From Ensifer sp. LC11 (GTDB lineage Bacteria; Pseudomonadota; Alphaproteobacteria; Rhizobiales; Rhizobiaceae), in NCBI RefSeq assembly GCF_001695835.1, contig NZ_MBSO01000021.1, positions 22,777 through 86,776 on the forward strand: a stretch of DNA of 64,000 bases, read 5' to 3'. This document shows, piece by piece, positions 49,409-60,243 of this stretch; within the stretch, counting starts at the first letter, position 1; each line of letters starts with the position of its first letter. The position numbers and the translations under genes were made by a program. The notes under the pieces are model-generated. The model was not told the DNA's origin. It saw nothing but the letters and a program-made list of their open reading frames with translations, and did no database searches.

Positions 49409-51550
49409 ATGAAGCTGCGTGTAGGATCGTTGGCGGTTTTGCTGACGACAGTAAGCCATGTGACATTGGCGCAAGACACGACCGTGTTGGAGCGCATCGA
49501 GGTGACCGCGGGCCGTTCGACAGCGACGATAGGCAGCGAACCTGAGGCCTATGCCGGCGGGCAGGTTGCTCGCGGCGGCCGAGTGGGTCTGCTTGGCAAC
49601 CGTGATTTCCTTGACACGCCGTTCAACATCACCGGCTACACCTCTCAGACAATCGAAAACCAAGGCGCACGCACAGTCGCCGACGTTCTGGCCAATGATC
49701 CCTCTGTCAGAAGCACCCACGCCTCCGGCGGTATGCTGGATTCCTTCTACATCAGGGGCTTCCCGCTCAATGAGGGGAACTTCGGCGAGGTCGCTTTCGA
49801 CGGCGTCTATGGTGTCGCTCCGACTTACCGCCTGTTCACCGACTATGCCGAGCGTGTTGAGGTGCTCAAGGGGCCGACCGCGCTCATCTATGGCATTTCG
49901 CCGAACAGCGGCGTCGGCGGCACCATCAACATCGTGCCCAAGCGTGCCGGAGATGTCGATCTGACGCGGCTCACGACCGACTATGCTTCGGATCTCTACG
50001 GCGGTGGTCATCTTGATTTTAGCCGCCGCTTCGGTGAGGAGCGCCAGTTCGGCGTGCGCTTCAACGGCAGCTATCATGGCGGCGACACCGGGATCGACAA
50101 TCAGTCGCGCAACGTGGCTGTCGGTGCGCTCGCGCTCGACTATGAAGGCGAAGGGTTCAGGGCGACGCTTGATGTCATCGGCCAGCGGGAAGACTTCGAC
50201 GCTCCGCAACGTCCATTCTTCCCGACCGCCGGCATAGAAATTCCGGACGCGCCGGACGGACGCTCCAATGTCCAGGAGCCGTGGGAATGGTCGAAGAGCG
50301 AGGATCTGTCGTGGCTGGGCCGGGTCGAATATGACCTCAGCGACAACGTGACGCTGTTCGGCGCTGTCGGCGGCGGCAACTCGCGCGTCGAGCGCCTTTT
50401 CGGCACGCCCGTCATTCTCAATTCTGCCGGCGACGTCAGCATCACACCGCAAAACTTCGTTTTCGATGTCGACCGGCTGACGGCTGAGACGGGTGTTCGC
50501 GCCACCTTCGACACGGATGCGGTCGAGCACACCGTCACCTTCCAGGTCAGCGGCCTGGAGCAGAGCCTCGCCCGCGGCTCGAACTCGGGAACCGCTCAGC
50601 TTACCAATCTCTTCAATCCGCTTCCTCGTCCCAGGCAGGACGTGCCGCAACCATCTCACGTGCCGAGGGTCTCTGAGAACGTGTTCTATGGCGTTGCGCT
50701 TTCCGACACGATGTCCATGCTCGACGAGCGCCTGCAATTGACCGTGGGCGGACGCTGGCAGCGCATCGACACCGAAAACTACAGCCCGGCCACCGGTGCC
50801 GTTACCACTTCGTCCGATGAGGACGCGCTTACGCCTCTGGTCGGCATCGTCGTCAAGCCATGGGACAATGTCGCGCTTTATGCGAATTACGTCGAGGGTC
50901 TCAGCGTTGGCGACAGCGCTCCGACGACGGCGATCAATGCCGGCGAAACGCTCGCGCCCTATCGGTCGAAGCAGTACGAGATCGGCACCAAGGTGGATCT
51001 CGGCCGCATGGCGGTGACGGTCAGCGCGTTCCAGATCGAAAAGCCGTTCGGCCAGCTCGAGGCTAGCGGTGGCGGTCTAGTCTTCGTCGAAGGTGGTGAG
51101 CAACGCAATCGCGGCCTCGAACTCAACATCTTCGGTGAAGTGACGTCTGAGGTCCGGGTGCTCGGCGGGGTGACCTTCATCCAGGGCGAACTCACGAAGA
51201 CCAACAGCGCCGCGACCCGTGGCAATACGCCGATCGGCGTGCCGTCGGTGCAGGTCAAACTGGGTGCGGAGTGGGACACGCCCTTTATGGAGGGCCTGAC
51301 GCTGACCGGCAACGTCATCCACACCGACGAGCAATATGTCAACACCGCCAACACCCAGGAAATCCCCTCCTGGACGCGGCTTGACCTCGGCGCCCGGTAC
51401 CTGACCGAGATCAACCAAAAGCCGGTTACGTTCCGGGCCGAAGTCGAGAACGTCTTCGACCTTGATTATTGGTCCGGAGTCGCAAGCTTCGGGACGATTT
51501 CGCAGGGTGCGCCGCTGACCGTGCAGGTCTCGATGACAACCGATTTCTGA
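49409..51550 (+). CDS. TonB-dependent siderophore receptor
   Basis: A 713-residue outer-membrane receptor. After the signal peptide (MKLRVGSLAVLLTTVSHVTL-AQ) comes a plug domain (about 60-180) with TVADVLANDPSVRSTHASGG, SFYIRGFPLNEGNF and ERVEVLKGPTALIYGISPNS, then a 22-strand barrel ending in an aromatic residue (VSMTTDF). The plug wording is that of the FhuE/FcuA-type hydroxamate or catecholate siderophore receptors. No clear TonB-box was identified. An iron-responsive operator precedes it and a strong terminator follows. The binding-protein and MFS genes on the other strand probably serve the same siderophore. Confidence 0.92.
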   Translation: MKLRVGSLAVLLTTVSHVTLAQDTTVLERIEVTAGRSTATIGSEPEAYAGGQVARGGRVGLLGNRDFLDTPFNITGYTSQTIENQGARTVADVLANDPSVRSTHASGGMLDSFYIRGFPLNEGNFGEVAFDGVYGVAPTYRLFTDYAERVEVLKGPTALIYGISPNSGVGGTINIVPKRAGDVDLTRLTTDYASDLYGGGHLDFSRRFGEERQFGVRFNGSYHGGDTGIDNQSRNVAVGALALDYEGEGFRATLDVIGQREDFDAPQRPFFPTAGIEIPDAPDGRSNVQEPWEWSKSEDLSWLGRVEYDLSDNVTLFGAVGGGNSRVERLFGTPVILNSAGDVSITPQNFVFDVDRLTAETGVRATFDTDAVEHTVTFQVSGLEQSLARGSNSGTAQLTNLFNPLPRPRQDVPQPSHVPRVSENVFYGVALSDTMSMLDERLQLTVGGRWQRIDTENYSPATGAVTTSSDEDALTPLVGIVVKPWDNVALYANYVEGLSVGDSAPTTAINAGETLAPYRSKQYEIGTKVDLGRMAVTVSAFQIEKPFGQLEASGGGLVFVEGGEQRNRGLELNIFGEVTSEVRVLGGVTFIQGELTKTNSAATRGNTPIGVPSVQVKLGAEWDTPFMEGLTLTGNVIHTDEQYVNTANTQEIPSWTRLDLGARYLTEINQKPVTFRAEVENVFDLDYWSGVASFGTISQGAPLTVQVSMTTDF

Positions 51551-51584
51551 TGACGGCGTGAGCTGACGCCGTTCTGGTGATCGC

Positions 51585-51620
51585 AAGGGAGGCGCGGCTA
51601 GGCCGGCGCCTCCCTTTTGT
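51585..51620 (+). terminator. Intrinsic terminator after the siderophore receptor
   Basis: Perfect 9-bp stem GGGAGGCGC (51587-51595) / GCGCCTCCC (51606-51614), followed by TTTTGTTT. Located 35 bases after the stop codon. Confidence 0.88.
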
Positions 51621-51818
51621 TTGGCGGCAAACCAAGTTCAGATTTCCAAGGCCCGACCGACGCGTCGGTTGGGGTGCCCAGGGCGCGAGAAAGAAAAGAC
51701 GAGGCCGTCGATCGACGACCCTCGCTCCGCTGAATGCATATGAAAGTCTGCCGCCGCTTTGGCGCTTGCTCAGGCCGATCGAGAATGACGCCGCTCGGCC
51801 GACGCATTCGATGTGCCC

Positions 51819-52985
51819 TTAGTCTGCACCCGCGAGGCTGATGGCATAGCCAGGCCGATAGGGAATGGGCAGGAAACGGCGGTGATATTCGGCAAAGGTT
51901 GCATCTGGATCGAGATCGGCAAAGAGATCCGGATGGAACCATTTCGCCAATTGCTGAACTGCGAAGAACTCGTAGGGACTATTGTAGAACTGGTGCCATA
52001 TGCCGTGAAAGTTCCGCGTTTTCTGTGCGGCAATCCCGGTATAGGCGTCACGGGTGGTGAACCATTCGAGCTTCCTGCGTGTCTCCTCAGGGTCGGCATC
52101 CGGACCAAGCGGTATCCAGTGGCCGCCGGGAACATAGGCCTGCCAATTGGCACTGGTGACGACCACGTGCTCGGGATTGGAAGCGACGACCTGCTCGGGA
52201 TTGAGCTGTCCGAAGGTGCTCGGCAGGAAGTCGCTGCCCAGGTTGTGACCGCCAGCCAGCTCGACATATTTGCCGAAGTTTTCCGCGCCGAACGACATGC
52301 AGCAATCATCGGCATAGCCGCCGATGCGCTCGATAAAGACCTTGGGCCGCTTCGGATTCTCCCGGGCGATGACATCGGTCACCCGCGCCATGGCCCGGCG
52401 GCGAAATTCGATGATCTCTTCGGCGCGCGCCTCGCGCCCCAGGATCTTTCCGAGCAGGCGGATGGTTGGCTCCGTGTTCTTCAGCGGATAGTGGCGGAAG
52501 TCGATGTAGAGGACGGGAATCTTCAGCGCCGCCAGTTTTTCGATGTATTGGGCGTCTTCGTTCGCCCGCATGGCCTCGAGATTGAGCAGCACCACGTCGG
52601 GCTTCTGGACGATAGTCGATTCGATGTCGATCAGCCCATTCTCCTGACCCGGAAAGGCCGGTAGCTTCGCCAGCCCAGGAAACGCCTGAAGATATTGGGC
52701 ATAAGTGGCGGGGTCGGCCTCGATCAGATCGTTGCGCCATGCGACGACGCGGGCCAAGGGGTTTTGCGGTTCCAGCGAAGCGAGGAGATAGAGCTGCCTC
52801 CCCTCGCCGAGAAGCACGCGCTTGACCGGCGCGTTGATCGTCACCTCACGACCAGTGACGTCGGTGACGGTGATCGGTGCTTGCGCGGCTGCCGCCTGTT
52901 CGTCGGCCATTGTCATCACTGGCCTTAGTGCCAGCAACGCAAGCGCCGCGAACACGACACGCAGGACCGAGGGTTTTCTCCTCAC
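51819..52985 (-). CDS. Iron-siderophore ABC-type periplasmic binding protein
   Basis: A 388-residue protein with an N-terminal signal ([20 protein letters not shown]) and the class III binding-protein fold of the FhuD/BtuF family: [20 protein letters not shown] at the start, [31 protein letters not shown] and [11 protein letters not shown] in order. Its start overlaps the MFS gene stop by 4 bases, so the two are cotranslated. Unusually, no FecCD permease or ATPase gene accompanies it; either an ABC unit elsewhere is used or the binding protein works with the MFS transporter. Confidence 0.88.
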   Translation of the reverse strand: MRRKPSVLRVVFAALALLALRPVMTMADEQAAAAQAPITVTDVTGREVTINAPVKRVLLGEGRQLYLLASLEPQNPLARVVAWRNDLIEADPATYAQYLQAFPGLAKLPAFPGQENGLIDIESTIVQKPDVVLLNLEAMRANEDAQYIEKLAALKIPVLYIDFRHYPLKNTEPTIRLLGKILGREARAEEIIEFRRRAMARVTDVIARENPKRPKVFIERIGGYADDCCMSFGAENFGKYVELAGGHNLGSDFLPSTFGQLNPEQVVASNPEHVVVTSANWQAYVPGGHWIPLGPDADPEETRRKLEWFTTRDAYTGIAAQKTRNFHGIWHQFYNSPYEFFAVQQLAKWFHPDLFADLDPDATFAEYHRRFLPIPYRPGYAISLAGAD

Positions 52986-54208
52986 GATAGTTCTCCTTTA
53001 TCGAGTGATCGGCGCGAATGGAGCCAAAGGCCGAGCGCCACAAGACATGAAAGGCCGTAGAGGGCCGCAACGAGGGGGAAGGCGACCGCGAGGCCGAAGC
53101 GTTGCGTCGCGACGACGCCGACAATGATCCCGACGATCGATGCACCCTGTTGGCAGCTTTGCGCGAGCCCCAAAATTGAACCCTGACGGTCGCCGCGCGT
53201 GGCGGTTGAGACGAGCGCCAGGAGTACCGGCGTCGTTCCGCCGAGGAGCATGCCCCAGGTGAAATAGAGCGCCGCGAAAAGTCCGATGATACGGGTACTA
53301 CCGGCGAGGCCGGTTGCGGCCAGGCAGCCCGCCGCGATCAGCACACTCCAGCCGAGCACAAAGGATGGCGCACGTCCCTCGAAGATCCGCGCCCAAACGG
53401 GCGCGCCGACGACAAAGCCGAAAGCCAGGAGACCGTAGCTCAAGCCGGCAATCCAATGCTGAGCGCCATAGACCTCTGCCATGTAGAGCGAAAACGGAAC
53501 CTGCAGCACCATCCGGCTGGCAAGTAGCAAGCCGATCAGCAGCAGCAGCCCAGGCACGGACATGCGGATTGTCGTCGCCTGCGCTGCGGCCGTCGGCCTG
53601 GCGCAATCCACACTCTCCGGTTCCCGCGGCGGAACCGGCAGGCTTGCCCACGCGACTGCCGCGCAGATGGCGCACACCATGCCGGCGGTTAGATTGATAG
53701 CCGCAAAGGGCAGGGCATCGAGGATGAAGCCGCCCAGCAAAGCACCGCCGAGCGAACCGACGTTGGTCGCCATCTGAAGCCAGGCAAAGAGGGCGGCTCT
53801 GTCGCGCCCGCCGGTGACCTGCACACCATAGGCCTGGGCCGGGGCAATGTAACCGGCGCAAGCTCCCTGCAGGAAGCGCAGCGCCAGAATGGTCCAGACG
53901 TCCTGAGCGAAGGCGACGAGCGCTTGCGTGATCGCCAGGCCGGCGAGCGCCCGTACCATCATCAGGCGATTGCCGTAGCGATCACCCATGCGGCCCCAGA
54001 ATGCGCTGGTCAGCGACACGCCAAGCATGGGGCAGACATAGACGCCGATGCTGGCCAAGCCGAAAACGCTTGAAGGGCCCAGTTGCTGGATTTGAATAGG
54101 CCAAAAAGGGCCGCTCATCTCCATGGCACCCATCGAGATAAATTGCAGGCCGAATAGCAGCGCGAAAACGGGGCCGAAGCCGCGCAAGGCGGCAATCGTA
54201 CTCGTCAT
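52982..54208 (-). CDS. MFS transporter of the siderophore locus
   Basis: A 408-residue protein with twelve predicted membrane helices. The loop after helix 2 reads [20 protein letters not shown], the MFS motif A. It leads an operon with the siderophore binding protein. It may export a siderophore, or import a ferri-siderophore across the inner membrane as RhtX/FptX-type permeases do in Sinorhizobium and Pseudomonas. ATG 54208 opens the first helix; the longer upstream frame is not membrane-like. Confidence 0.82.
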   Translation of the reverse strand: MTSTIAALRGFGPVFALLFGLQFISMGAMEMSGPFWPIQIQQLGPSSVFGLASIGVYVCPMLGVSLTSAFWGRMGDRYGNRLMMVRALAGLAITQALVAFAQDVWTILALRFLQGACAGYIAPAQAYGVQVTGGRDRAALFAWLQMATNVGSLGGALLGGFILDALPFAAINLTAGMVCAICAAVAWASLPVPPREPESVDCARPTAAAQATTIRMSVPGLLLLIGLLLASRMVLQVPFSLYMAEVYGAQHWIAGLSYGLLAFGFVVGAPVWARIFEGRAPSFVLGWSVLIAAGCLAATGLAGSTRIIGLFAALYFTWGMLLGGTTPVLLALVSTATRGDRQGSILGLAQSCQQGASIVGIIVGVVATQRFGLAVAFPLVAALYGLSCLVALGLWLHSRRSLDKGELS

Positions 54209-54739
54209 TGGGCGAGCGCCGCAGCCATGGCCAGCACGTGGTTGGCTACGTCGCCGCGAACGTGTTCCGCCCGCACGATAGAGCAGGTTGACCAACGCGA
54301 TCGAAGCGGAACCGCCCGCGTTTCCACGGCGAGGCACGGCCGGCGCGGCGGCAAACAGCAATGACGAAAACAAAGCGTGTTTTTTTGCACCAGGAACTTC
54401 GCCTCGTACCGCTTGCGGGGAGTTTTATTATGATTGCAGCACTCAAGTTATTCTGGTGCTTAATCGACGACAATCTGCTCGTCAACGATGGTGTTTATGA
54501 GGGAACGCGCGAGTTGGTCATTCCGCGCACACCCTACCTGGCAGCCTACATATTGATGACGGATCGGATTCGGTGGCCGTTCGAGATCAGCGAAGAGCAA
54601 GTGCGCCAACGACGCACGTTTTGGAGCCTTCGGTTCGACTCCCTTCAAGGCAAGAAATTTCGTGGTCGGCTCTCGGCCCTGCGCGGACATAGAAGCGCGC
54701 CTAGTTAACGGTCGCTTGCGCCAGGCTGGCAGGCGCCAT
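54209..54739. other. 531-base gap with a possible iron box and a doubtful small frame
   Basis: A forward frame at 54361-54708 (115 codons) is open but has no ribosome-binding site and unusual composition; I do not accept it as a gene. TGA-N9-TCA at 54431-54445 could be an iron-responsive operator for the MFS-binding-protein operon, about 220 bases upstream of its start; such a short motif is expected by chance now and then. Confidence 0.35.
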
Positions 54740-56641
54740 TCAAATGACGACCTGCTCGCCGAGTTCGACCACCCGGTTGGGAGGCAGGCTGAAATAGTCA
54801 GCCGGATCGATCGCTGTCGACGCCATCGCGATGAACAGCTTGTCCTGCCAAGCGGGGAGCCCGGAGTTCGGATCAGCGATCAGTTTGCGCCGGCCGAGGA
54901 AGAACGAGGTCGACATGATTTCGAACTTGAAGCCCGCCTTCTTGCAGAGCGCGAGGGCCTTCGAGACATTTTGGGGGTCCATGAAGCCGAAGGTGAGCTC
55001 AATGCGGGTGAAGCGCTCCGAAAGCTCGGTGATCGTGAAGCGCTCGCTTTCACGGACAAAGGGAACCGAGGCGGTCCGGATCGTCAGGATGACGTTTTGC
55101 GCATGAAGCACGCGATTGTGTTTGATGTTGTGGAGGAGGACGCCGGGCGCCTTGTCCGGGACGCTTGTCAGGAACACGGCGGTACCGGGAACCTGCGCAG
55201 GGGCATGTTCGGATTTGCGTTCGATCGAAGCGACAAAGGCGTCGAGCGGAACATTGGTACGGGTCGCCTTCTCGCGAAGCACGAGGGTTCCTTTGCGCCA
55301 GGTCCACATCAGGGTCATGATCGTCGCCGCGATCAGGATCGGGACGTAGCCGCCATCGTGAATTTTCAGCAGGTTCGCGCAGAGAAAAATGCACTCGAGA
55401 ATGAACAGCGGCATCAGAAATCCGACCGCGGCAAACGTCGACCATCCCCAGGCGACGCGCACGAACTGGAAAGCGAGGAGCGTTGTGACCACCATCGCGC
55501 CGGTCACTGAGATGCCGTAGGCGGTGGCGAGCGATTCTGAATCTCCGAAGGCAAAGATCAGCGCCAATATACCGGCAAGCAACACGGTGTTGACGTCCGG
55601 GACGTAGATCTGGCCGGTATTGGATTCCGACGTGAAGCGGATTTCAAGGCGCGGGAGGAAGCCGAGATGAATCGCCTGGCGTGCAAGCGAAAAGGCGCCG
55701 GTAATCACCGCTTGGCTCGCGATGATGGTGGCCGCCGTGGCGAGAATGACCACCGGCAGCAACGCCCATTTGGGAAACATCAAGTAAAAGGGATCGGAGG
55801 AAGCGGCGGGATTGGCAAGGACCAACGCTCCCTGGCCGAGATAGTTCAGCGCCAGCGACGGAAAAACGAGAGCAAACCACGCCGCCTGGATCGGCCGCCT
55901 GCCGAAATGGCCGAGATCGGCGTAAAGCGCTTCCGCCCCCGTCACGGTGAGGAACACCGCGCCCAGCACGATCAGTCCGACGAAGCCGGCATGTGTCAGA
56001 AAGTAGACTGCGTAGATGGGATTGACGGCATTGAGGATGGAGGGGTCGTCGGCAATGTGCGCCAGGCCGCCGGCACCCATCACGACAAACCAGAGAACGG
56101 TAATCGGACCGAAGAGGTTCGACACGGCGGCCGTGCCTTTCGACTGAACGAGAAAAAGTGCGAGCAGAATTGTCGTAGAAATCGGCAGCACATAATCGCT
56201 CAGTGCCGGTGTTACCAGCTTCAGCCCCTCAACCGCGGAGAGCACGGAAAGGGCAGGGGTGATCATGGCGTCGCCGATGAAAAGGGCCGCTCCGATCAGA
56301 CCGGCAAAAAACAATACCGTCGTGTGGGCCTCGGACTTCTTCATCAGCAGAGCCAGCAGCGACAGTGTCCCGCCTTCGCCGTCATTGTCCGCCCTCAGAA
56401 GGAACAGGACATATTTGACTGTCACGATCAGCGTCAGCGTCCAAAGCATGAGCGAAATCAATCCGATGACTTCGTCATGGCTGATCCCGTCATGGGCAAA
56501 TGGCCTGAGCGCCTCGCGGAACGCATAGAGGGGACTGGTCCCGATGTCGCCATAGACGACACCGACGGCGCCAAGAACGAGCATGCCGAACCGAGACTTG
56601 TCGCGGTCGTGCGAAGCCTCCTGGGTTACTGAAGTTGCCAT
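54740..56641 (-). CDS. kup: Low-affinity potassium transporter Kup
   Basis: A 633-residue KUP/HAK potassium-proton symporter. The signature [20 protein letters not shown] is near residue 25; about twelve membrane helices follow (to about 450), then a cytoplasmic C-terminal domain containing [20 protein letters not shown] and [10 protein letters not shown], typical of Kup. ATG 56641 follows GGAGAGGTTT. Rhizobia often carry several kup copies. A KdpD-derived fragment lies just behind it on the other strand. Confidence 0.93.
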   Translation of the reverse strand: MATSVTQEASHDRDKSRFGMLVLGAVGVVYGDIGTSPLYAFREALRPFAHDGISHDEVIGLISLMLWTLTLIVTVKYVLFLLRADNDGEGGTLSLLALLMKKSEAHTTVLFFAGLIGAALFIGDAMITPALSVLSAVEGLKLVTPALSDYVLPISTTILLALFLVQSKGTAAVSNLFGPITVLWFVVMGAGGLAHIADDPSILNAVNPIYAVYFLTHAGFVGLIVLGAVFLTVTGAEALYADLGHFGRRPIQAAWFALVFPSLALNYLGQGALVLANPAASSDPFYLMFPKWALLPVVILATAATIIASQAVITGAFSLARQAIHLGFLPRLEIRFTSESNTGQIYVPDVNTVLLAGILALIFAFGDSESLATAYGISVTGAMVVTTLLAFQFVRVAWGWSTFAAVGFLMPLFILECIFLCANLLKIHDGGYVPILIAATIMTLMWTWRKGTLVLREKATRTNVPLDAFVASIERKSEHAPAQVPGTAVFLTSVPDKAPGVLLHNIKHNRVLHAQNVILTIRTASVPFVRESERFTITELSERFTRIELTFGFMDPQNVSKALALCKKAGFKFEIMSTSFFLGRRKLIADPNSGLPAWQDKLFIAMASTAIDPADYFSLPPNRVVELGEQVVI

Positions 56642-56837
56642 AAACCTCTCCAATCGCGCCGCAGGCTTTTGGCCTTATCCGGCCTCACATTCAAGCCGCG
56701 ACCAAAAAGACTTTCGCCTCGTCCTCAATAGTGCCGCCGGGAGGCTCGGCCGTAAATGCTCCTTCTCCGCGGTCCGCGATGTTTCAAGTCGCAACCTCAA
56801 TGGTGCACCGCAAGGGCCACCTTCGCCCGTTCAGGGC

Positions 56838-57221
56838 ATGACCGCCATCGCAACGATCGTCGCTATCGGCGTCCAGGTTCCTTCGGTCGTCGTGCTCATT
56901 GCCGAGGACACGGTGATTTCCGTGGAGACGACTGGAGGGGTTTCGCTGACGGAGCCCGATTTAGAGGCGGTCCGCTCCGCGCTCGCGACGGGAACAGTCA
57001 TGCGTGCCGGCGTCTATCCGGCACTGTCGTCGCAGTTTGACCTCTGGCCAGTGAAAACCGCGGCCGCCCCGCGTGCCGTCATCGGATTGGCATTCGATCC
57101 GGACCGGCGTCCGGTGTCGCCGGACACTATGGTCGACGTTGTCTGCACTATCTTGGTGTTGGCGCTTAGTCGCCAACGCTCCAGCAAAGGCGTCCGGCCA
57201 TCGGCCGAGGTCAAACGCTAG
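56838..57221 (+). pseudogene. KdpD-like GAF-domain fragment
   Basis: A 127-residue frame that resembles only the GAF part of the potassium sensor KdpD: SVVVLIAEDTVISVETTGGV, LTEPDLEAVRSALATGTVMR, FDLWPVKTAAAPRAVIGLAF. The Usp and membrane domains before it and the histidine kinase after it are missing. It could be a relic of a kdp locus or a small stand-alone sensor fragment. It stands divergent from kup, which makes a link to potassium likely. Confidence 0.55.
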
Positions 57222-57396
57222 AAGCGCATCGGCGCTGCGTACCGCCTACTCGGCAGCGGGAAGGACCGTTTCTGTGGCGCGCGCGCCATCGTGGCGCAGG
57301 CCTGCCGGCGCGAATGGAACGGCGGCTCGCCTTGTCACCGCTCTCGTTTTGGGACGGGTGGCCTGATGGTGACGGAGTATGGCGACGCGCGTTCGA

Positions 57397-58401
57397 TTAC
57401 TCCGGGGTAAAGAACGCGTCGGCGTGCAGGTCGGCCTTGCGCAAGCCGCGGGCAAACGTCGCCTCCATCGCCGCGTCGACCATCGCTGGCGGGCCGGCTA
57501 CATAAGCTTTCCAGCCGTCCAAGTCCAAAAGATCCTTTTCTACCGCCTGTGTGACGAGCCCGATTCGATGGTACCTGGACTGCGTCTCTGACAGCACCGG
57601 CGTGAAGCTGAGATTGGAGTGCCACTTGGCGAGCGTCTGAAAATGCTCGACCAGGTAGAGGTCGCGTTCGCTCCGGATGCCGAAATAGAGGTGGATCGGC
57701 TGCTTCATGCCGTGGGCGAGAGCGGTTTCGACGATCGCCTTGACCGGCGCCAGCCCAGAGCCGCCTGCGATACACAGGATCGGGCCGGAATGGTGCTGCC
57801 GCAGGTAAGAAGACCCCATCGGATATTCGAGCGTTGCCTTGTTGCCGGCCTTCAGCACGCTGTGCACATGGTGCGAGGTCAGCCCACCCTCGACGCGGCG
57901 AATGTGGAACTCGAGACCGCCATCGCCATGCCGATTGGCCATGGAGTAACTGCGGGCAGGCAGCCCATCAAAGCCGACCTGCGCATATTGCCCTGCGGCG
58001 AATGGCAAACTGGGCCCGTCCTCGGTTGCTATGCGGACGAGCTTGATGTCGTGGGTGAGGTCTTCAATGCGGGTGACGGTGCCGTTTAGCCGCCTTGGCG
58101 GTTGGACAGCGGCGCCGTCGTCGCTCCCAAGCCATGCCACGGCCGTATCCGTCATGGGAAGCGCCCGGCATGCGAGGATAAGGCCGTCAGCTCTCTCTTC
58201 GTCGGTAAGGGCGAAGCGCGAATGCTGGAGAAGCTCCACTTCGCCCTCGATCAGTCGGGACTTGCAGGAACCACAGCGTCCAGACCTGCAGCCGTGGGGG
58301 TAGGGAATTTCGGCCGCGAGCGCCGTATCGAGGATGGTCTGCCCGACATGGGCTTCCAGGCTTGTCCGTGCCGACCGGATGTCGACGAGTTTTATTGTCA
58401 T
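57397..58401 (-). CDS. Ferredoxin-NAD(P)H reductase fusion (2Fe-2S, FAD, NAD domains)
   Basis: A 334-residue electron-transfer protein. The N-terminal plant-type 2Fe-2S domain has Cys38, Cys43, Cys46 and Cys78 (GCRSGRCGSCKSRL ... ILACRA). The FAD domain follows with ARSYSMANRH, and the NAD domain with PILCIAGGSGLAPVKAIVET and AYVAGPPAMVDAAM. This is the layout of reductase components of phenol hydroxylase, toluene/methane monooxygenase and AscD-type enzymes. No oxygenase gene lies nearby, so its partner is unknown. ATG 58401 opens the ferredoxin fold; earlier codons are not conserved in type. Confidence 0.87.
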   Translation of the reverse strand: MTIKLVDIRSARTSLEAHVGQTILDTALAAEIPYPHGCRSGRCGSCKSRLIEGEVELLQHSRFALTDEERADGLILACRALPMTDTAVAWLGSDDGAAVQPPRRLNGTVTRIEDLTHDIKLVRIATEDGPSLPFAAGQYAQVGFDGLPARSYSMANRHGDGGLEFHIRRVEGGLTSHHVHSVLKAGNKATLEYPMGSSYLRQHHSGPILCIAGGSGLAPVKAIVETALAHGMKQPIHLYFGIRSERDLYLVEHFQTLAKWHSNLSFTPVLSETQSRYHRIGLVTQAVEKDLLDLDGWKAYVAGPPAMVDAAMEATFARGLRKADLHADAFFTPE

Positions 58402-58980
58402 ATCAGATGTTCCCTCAGACGTTGTTCGATTTCGCTGGCAGCCGATCGCCCTGACGGCCCGATCAAGAAAGATGGGCATCAGGCTGCGGCTTCCAGCGCT
58501 TGTAAGGTCAAGGGGTGTTCTGCGCTCACAGACATTTTCGGTCTTGGGAACACTGGATTGGGAAGGCGGCGCCCCTGCTGAACCGACGGGGGATAATGCA
58601 CGTTGTGCCGGCAACAGGGGCTGTCGAGCAACTTGTGCCGATCCCGAACGCCGCCAACTCTGCTCCATTTTCGGGTAATCGCCGCAGCAAGGCGATGGCG
58701 AAGTACTTCACCATGCCGCCGGTCGGTCGTCGTCGGCCGTTGTCTGCCGGGGCACCTCGTATCAGGGCTGATCCACGGCGCTTATCGGATAACGATCTCG
58801 TCTTTTCAAACTACATCGGCTGCTTCGCATTAGAACCTGACGGTCTGCGTCAGGGCCTTTGCGAAAGAGTTTCCGGAGGTCTTGACCTTTCCAGCGTTGG
58901 AAACCGCACCTTCTCCAAGAATTGATCGCTGCCGCGGCCAGTCCGGCTGGAAGCGTCACGCAAAATGAAGGTGAACGAGA
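58402..58980. other. 579-base gap upstream of the RND efflux operon
   Basis: No gene, RNA or repeat that I can support. The right end must contain the efflux operon promoter; no adjacent TetR repressor gene is present, unlike many RND loci. Confidence 0.4.
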
Positions 58981-60243
58981 ATGAGTAGTAAGAAGGCCGC
59001 AGTCCTGTTCTTGGCCAGCGTCGCCGCCGTCGGGGGTACCTTTGCCCTTGTTGACGGCGAGGGAACGGGGTCATTTGCCAATCGCCTCCTTGAGCTTGCC
59101 TCCTCGGCCGGTGCGCCCGAGGCAATCGCGGCCGGAACCACGGGAATGCCCACACCCAAGGTTCCGGTCGCCGAAGTTATCACGCGCGAGGTCGCGCCTT
59201 CGGTAGAATTCACAGGTCACCTCGAGGCGACCAAGGCGGTTGAGCTGCGTCCGCGTGTGGGTGGCGCCATCGACGTCGTCAGCGTTCCGGAAGGAGGGCT
59301 CGTGCACCCGGCCGACCTTCTCTTCCAGATCGATCCGAGGCCCTTCCAGGTGGCACTGGATGCGGCCAAAGGCCAATTGCGGCAGGCAATGGCTATGCTT
59401 GACCAAGCCGAGATCGATTTCCGGCGCGCCGAAACGCTCGCCCCAAACGGCACGGTGTCGCGCAAGACCTATGACGACGCTGAGGCAGTGCGGCGCCAGC
59501 GGCAGGCCCAGGTCGAAATCGCCAAGGCAGCAGTGGCCGCCGCCGACCTCGATCTCTCTTTCACCCGCGTCACGGCTCCGATCGGCGGGCGGGTCGACCG
59601 GGTGCTGGTCACCGAAGGCAATCTCGTCAGTGGCGGAAACACCGGAGCTGCAACGCTCCTCACCACGATTGTGTCAACCGATCCGCTGTATGCCTATTTC
59701 GATATCGACGAAGCCACCTATCTGGAGTTCGTCGCTCGTGCACGTCCCGACGAAGGCGACGATCCGACGGAAAAACTGCCCGTTCAGATCGGCGTCATGA
59801 GCGATACGGGGTATCCCCATTCAGGCGTTCTCGATTTCATCGGCAATCGCGTCGAGCGGGGTACCGGCACGATCCGGGCCCGGGCGATCGTCCAGAACCC
59901 GGACGGCCTACTCGCTCCCGGTCTGTTTGCACGGGTGAACCTCGTGACGGCAGAGCCGGCCCGCACGGTGCTGATCGACGATCAGGCGGTCGGCACAGAC
60001 CAGGGCCGTCGCTATGTGCTGGCGCTTGGGCCGGGGAACAAGGCCGAGTACCGCCCCATTGAACTGGGGCCGATGATCGACGGCCTGCGCGTGGTCGCAA
60101 GCGGTCTCAAGCCGGGTGAGAAGATCATCGTCAAAGGACTCGTTCGGCCCGGAATGGAGGTCGACCCGCAGATGATCTCGATGTTGCCCGGCCAATCCGC
60201 CGATGGCGACCAGGCGGCGGCGTCCCAGGAGGCGCGTCGATGA
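58981..60243 (+). CDS. RND efflux periplasmic adaptor (membrane fusion protein)
   Basis: A 420-residue HlyD/AcrA-type adaptor. An N-terminal membrane anchor or signal (AAVLFLASVAAVGGTFALVD) is followed by the lipoyl half-motif VELRPRVGGAIDVVSVPEGG, a coiled-coil hairpin (about 120-180) with FRRAETLAPNGTVSRKTYDD, the second lipoyl half and beta-barrel (FTRVTAPIGGRVDRVLVTEG) and a membrane-proximal domain. It bridges the RND pump and an outer-membrane channel. The pump gene overlaps by 4 bases; no TolC-type channel gene is in view. Resembles the MexE/BepD group. Confidence 0.9.
   Translation: MSSKKAAVLFLASVAAVGGTFALVDGEGTGSFANRLLELASSAGAPEAIAAGTTGMPTPKVPVAEVITREVAPSVEFTGHLEATKAVELRPRVGGAIDVVSVPEGGLVHPADLLFQIDPRPFQVALDAAKGQLRQAMAMLDQAEIDFRRAETLAPNGTVSRKTYDDAEAVRRQRQAQVEIAKAAVAAADLDLSFTRVTAPIGGRVDRVLVTEGNLVSGGNTGAATLLTTIVSTDPLYAYFDIDEATYLEFVARARPDEGDDPTEKLPVQIGVMSDTGYPHSGVLDFIGNRVERGTGTIRARAIVQNPDGLLAPGLFARVNLVTAEPARTVLIDDQAVGTDQGRRYVLALGPGNKAEYRPIELGPMIDGLRVVASGLKPGEKIIVKGLVRPGMEVDPQMISMLPGQSADGDQAAASQEARR

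Noticed and set aside
54361..54708. 115-codon forward frame between the MFS and kup genes
   Set aside because: No ribosome-binding site, no recognisable family, and it lies where the promoter of the reverse siderophore operon should be.
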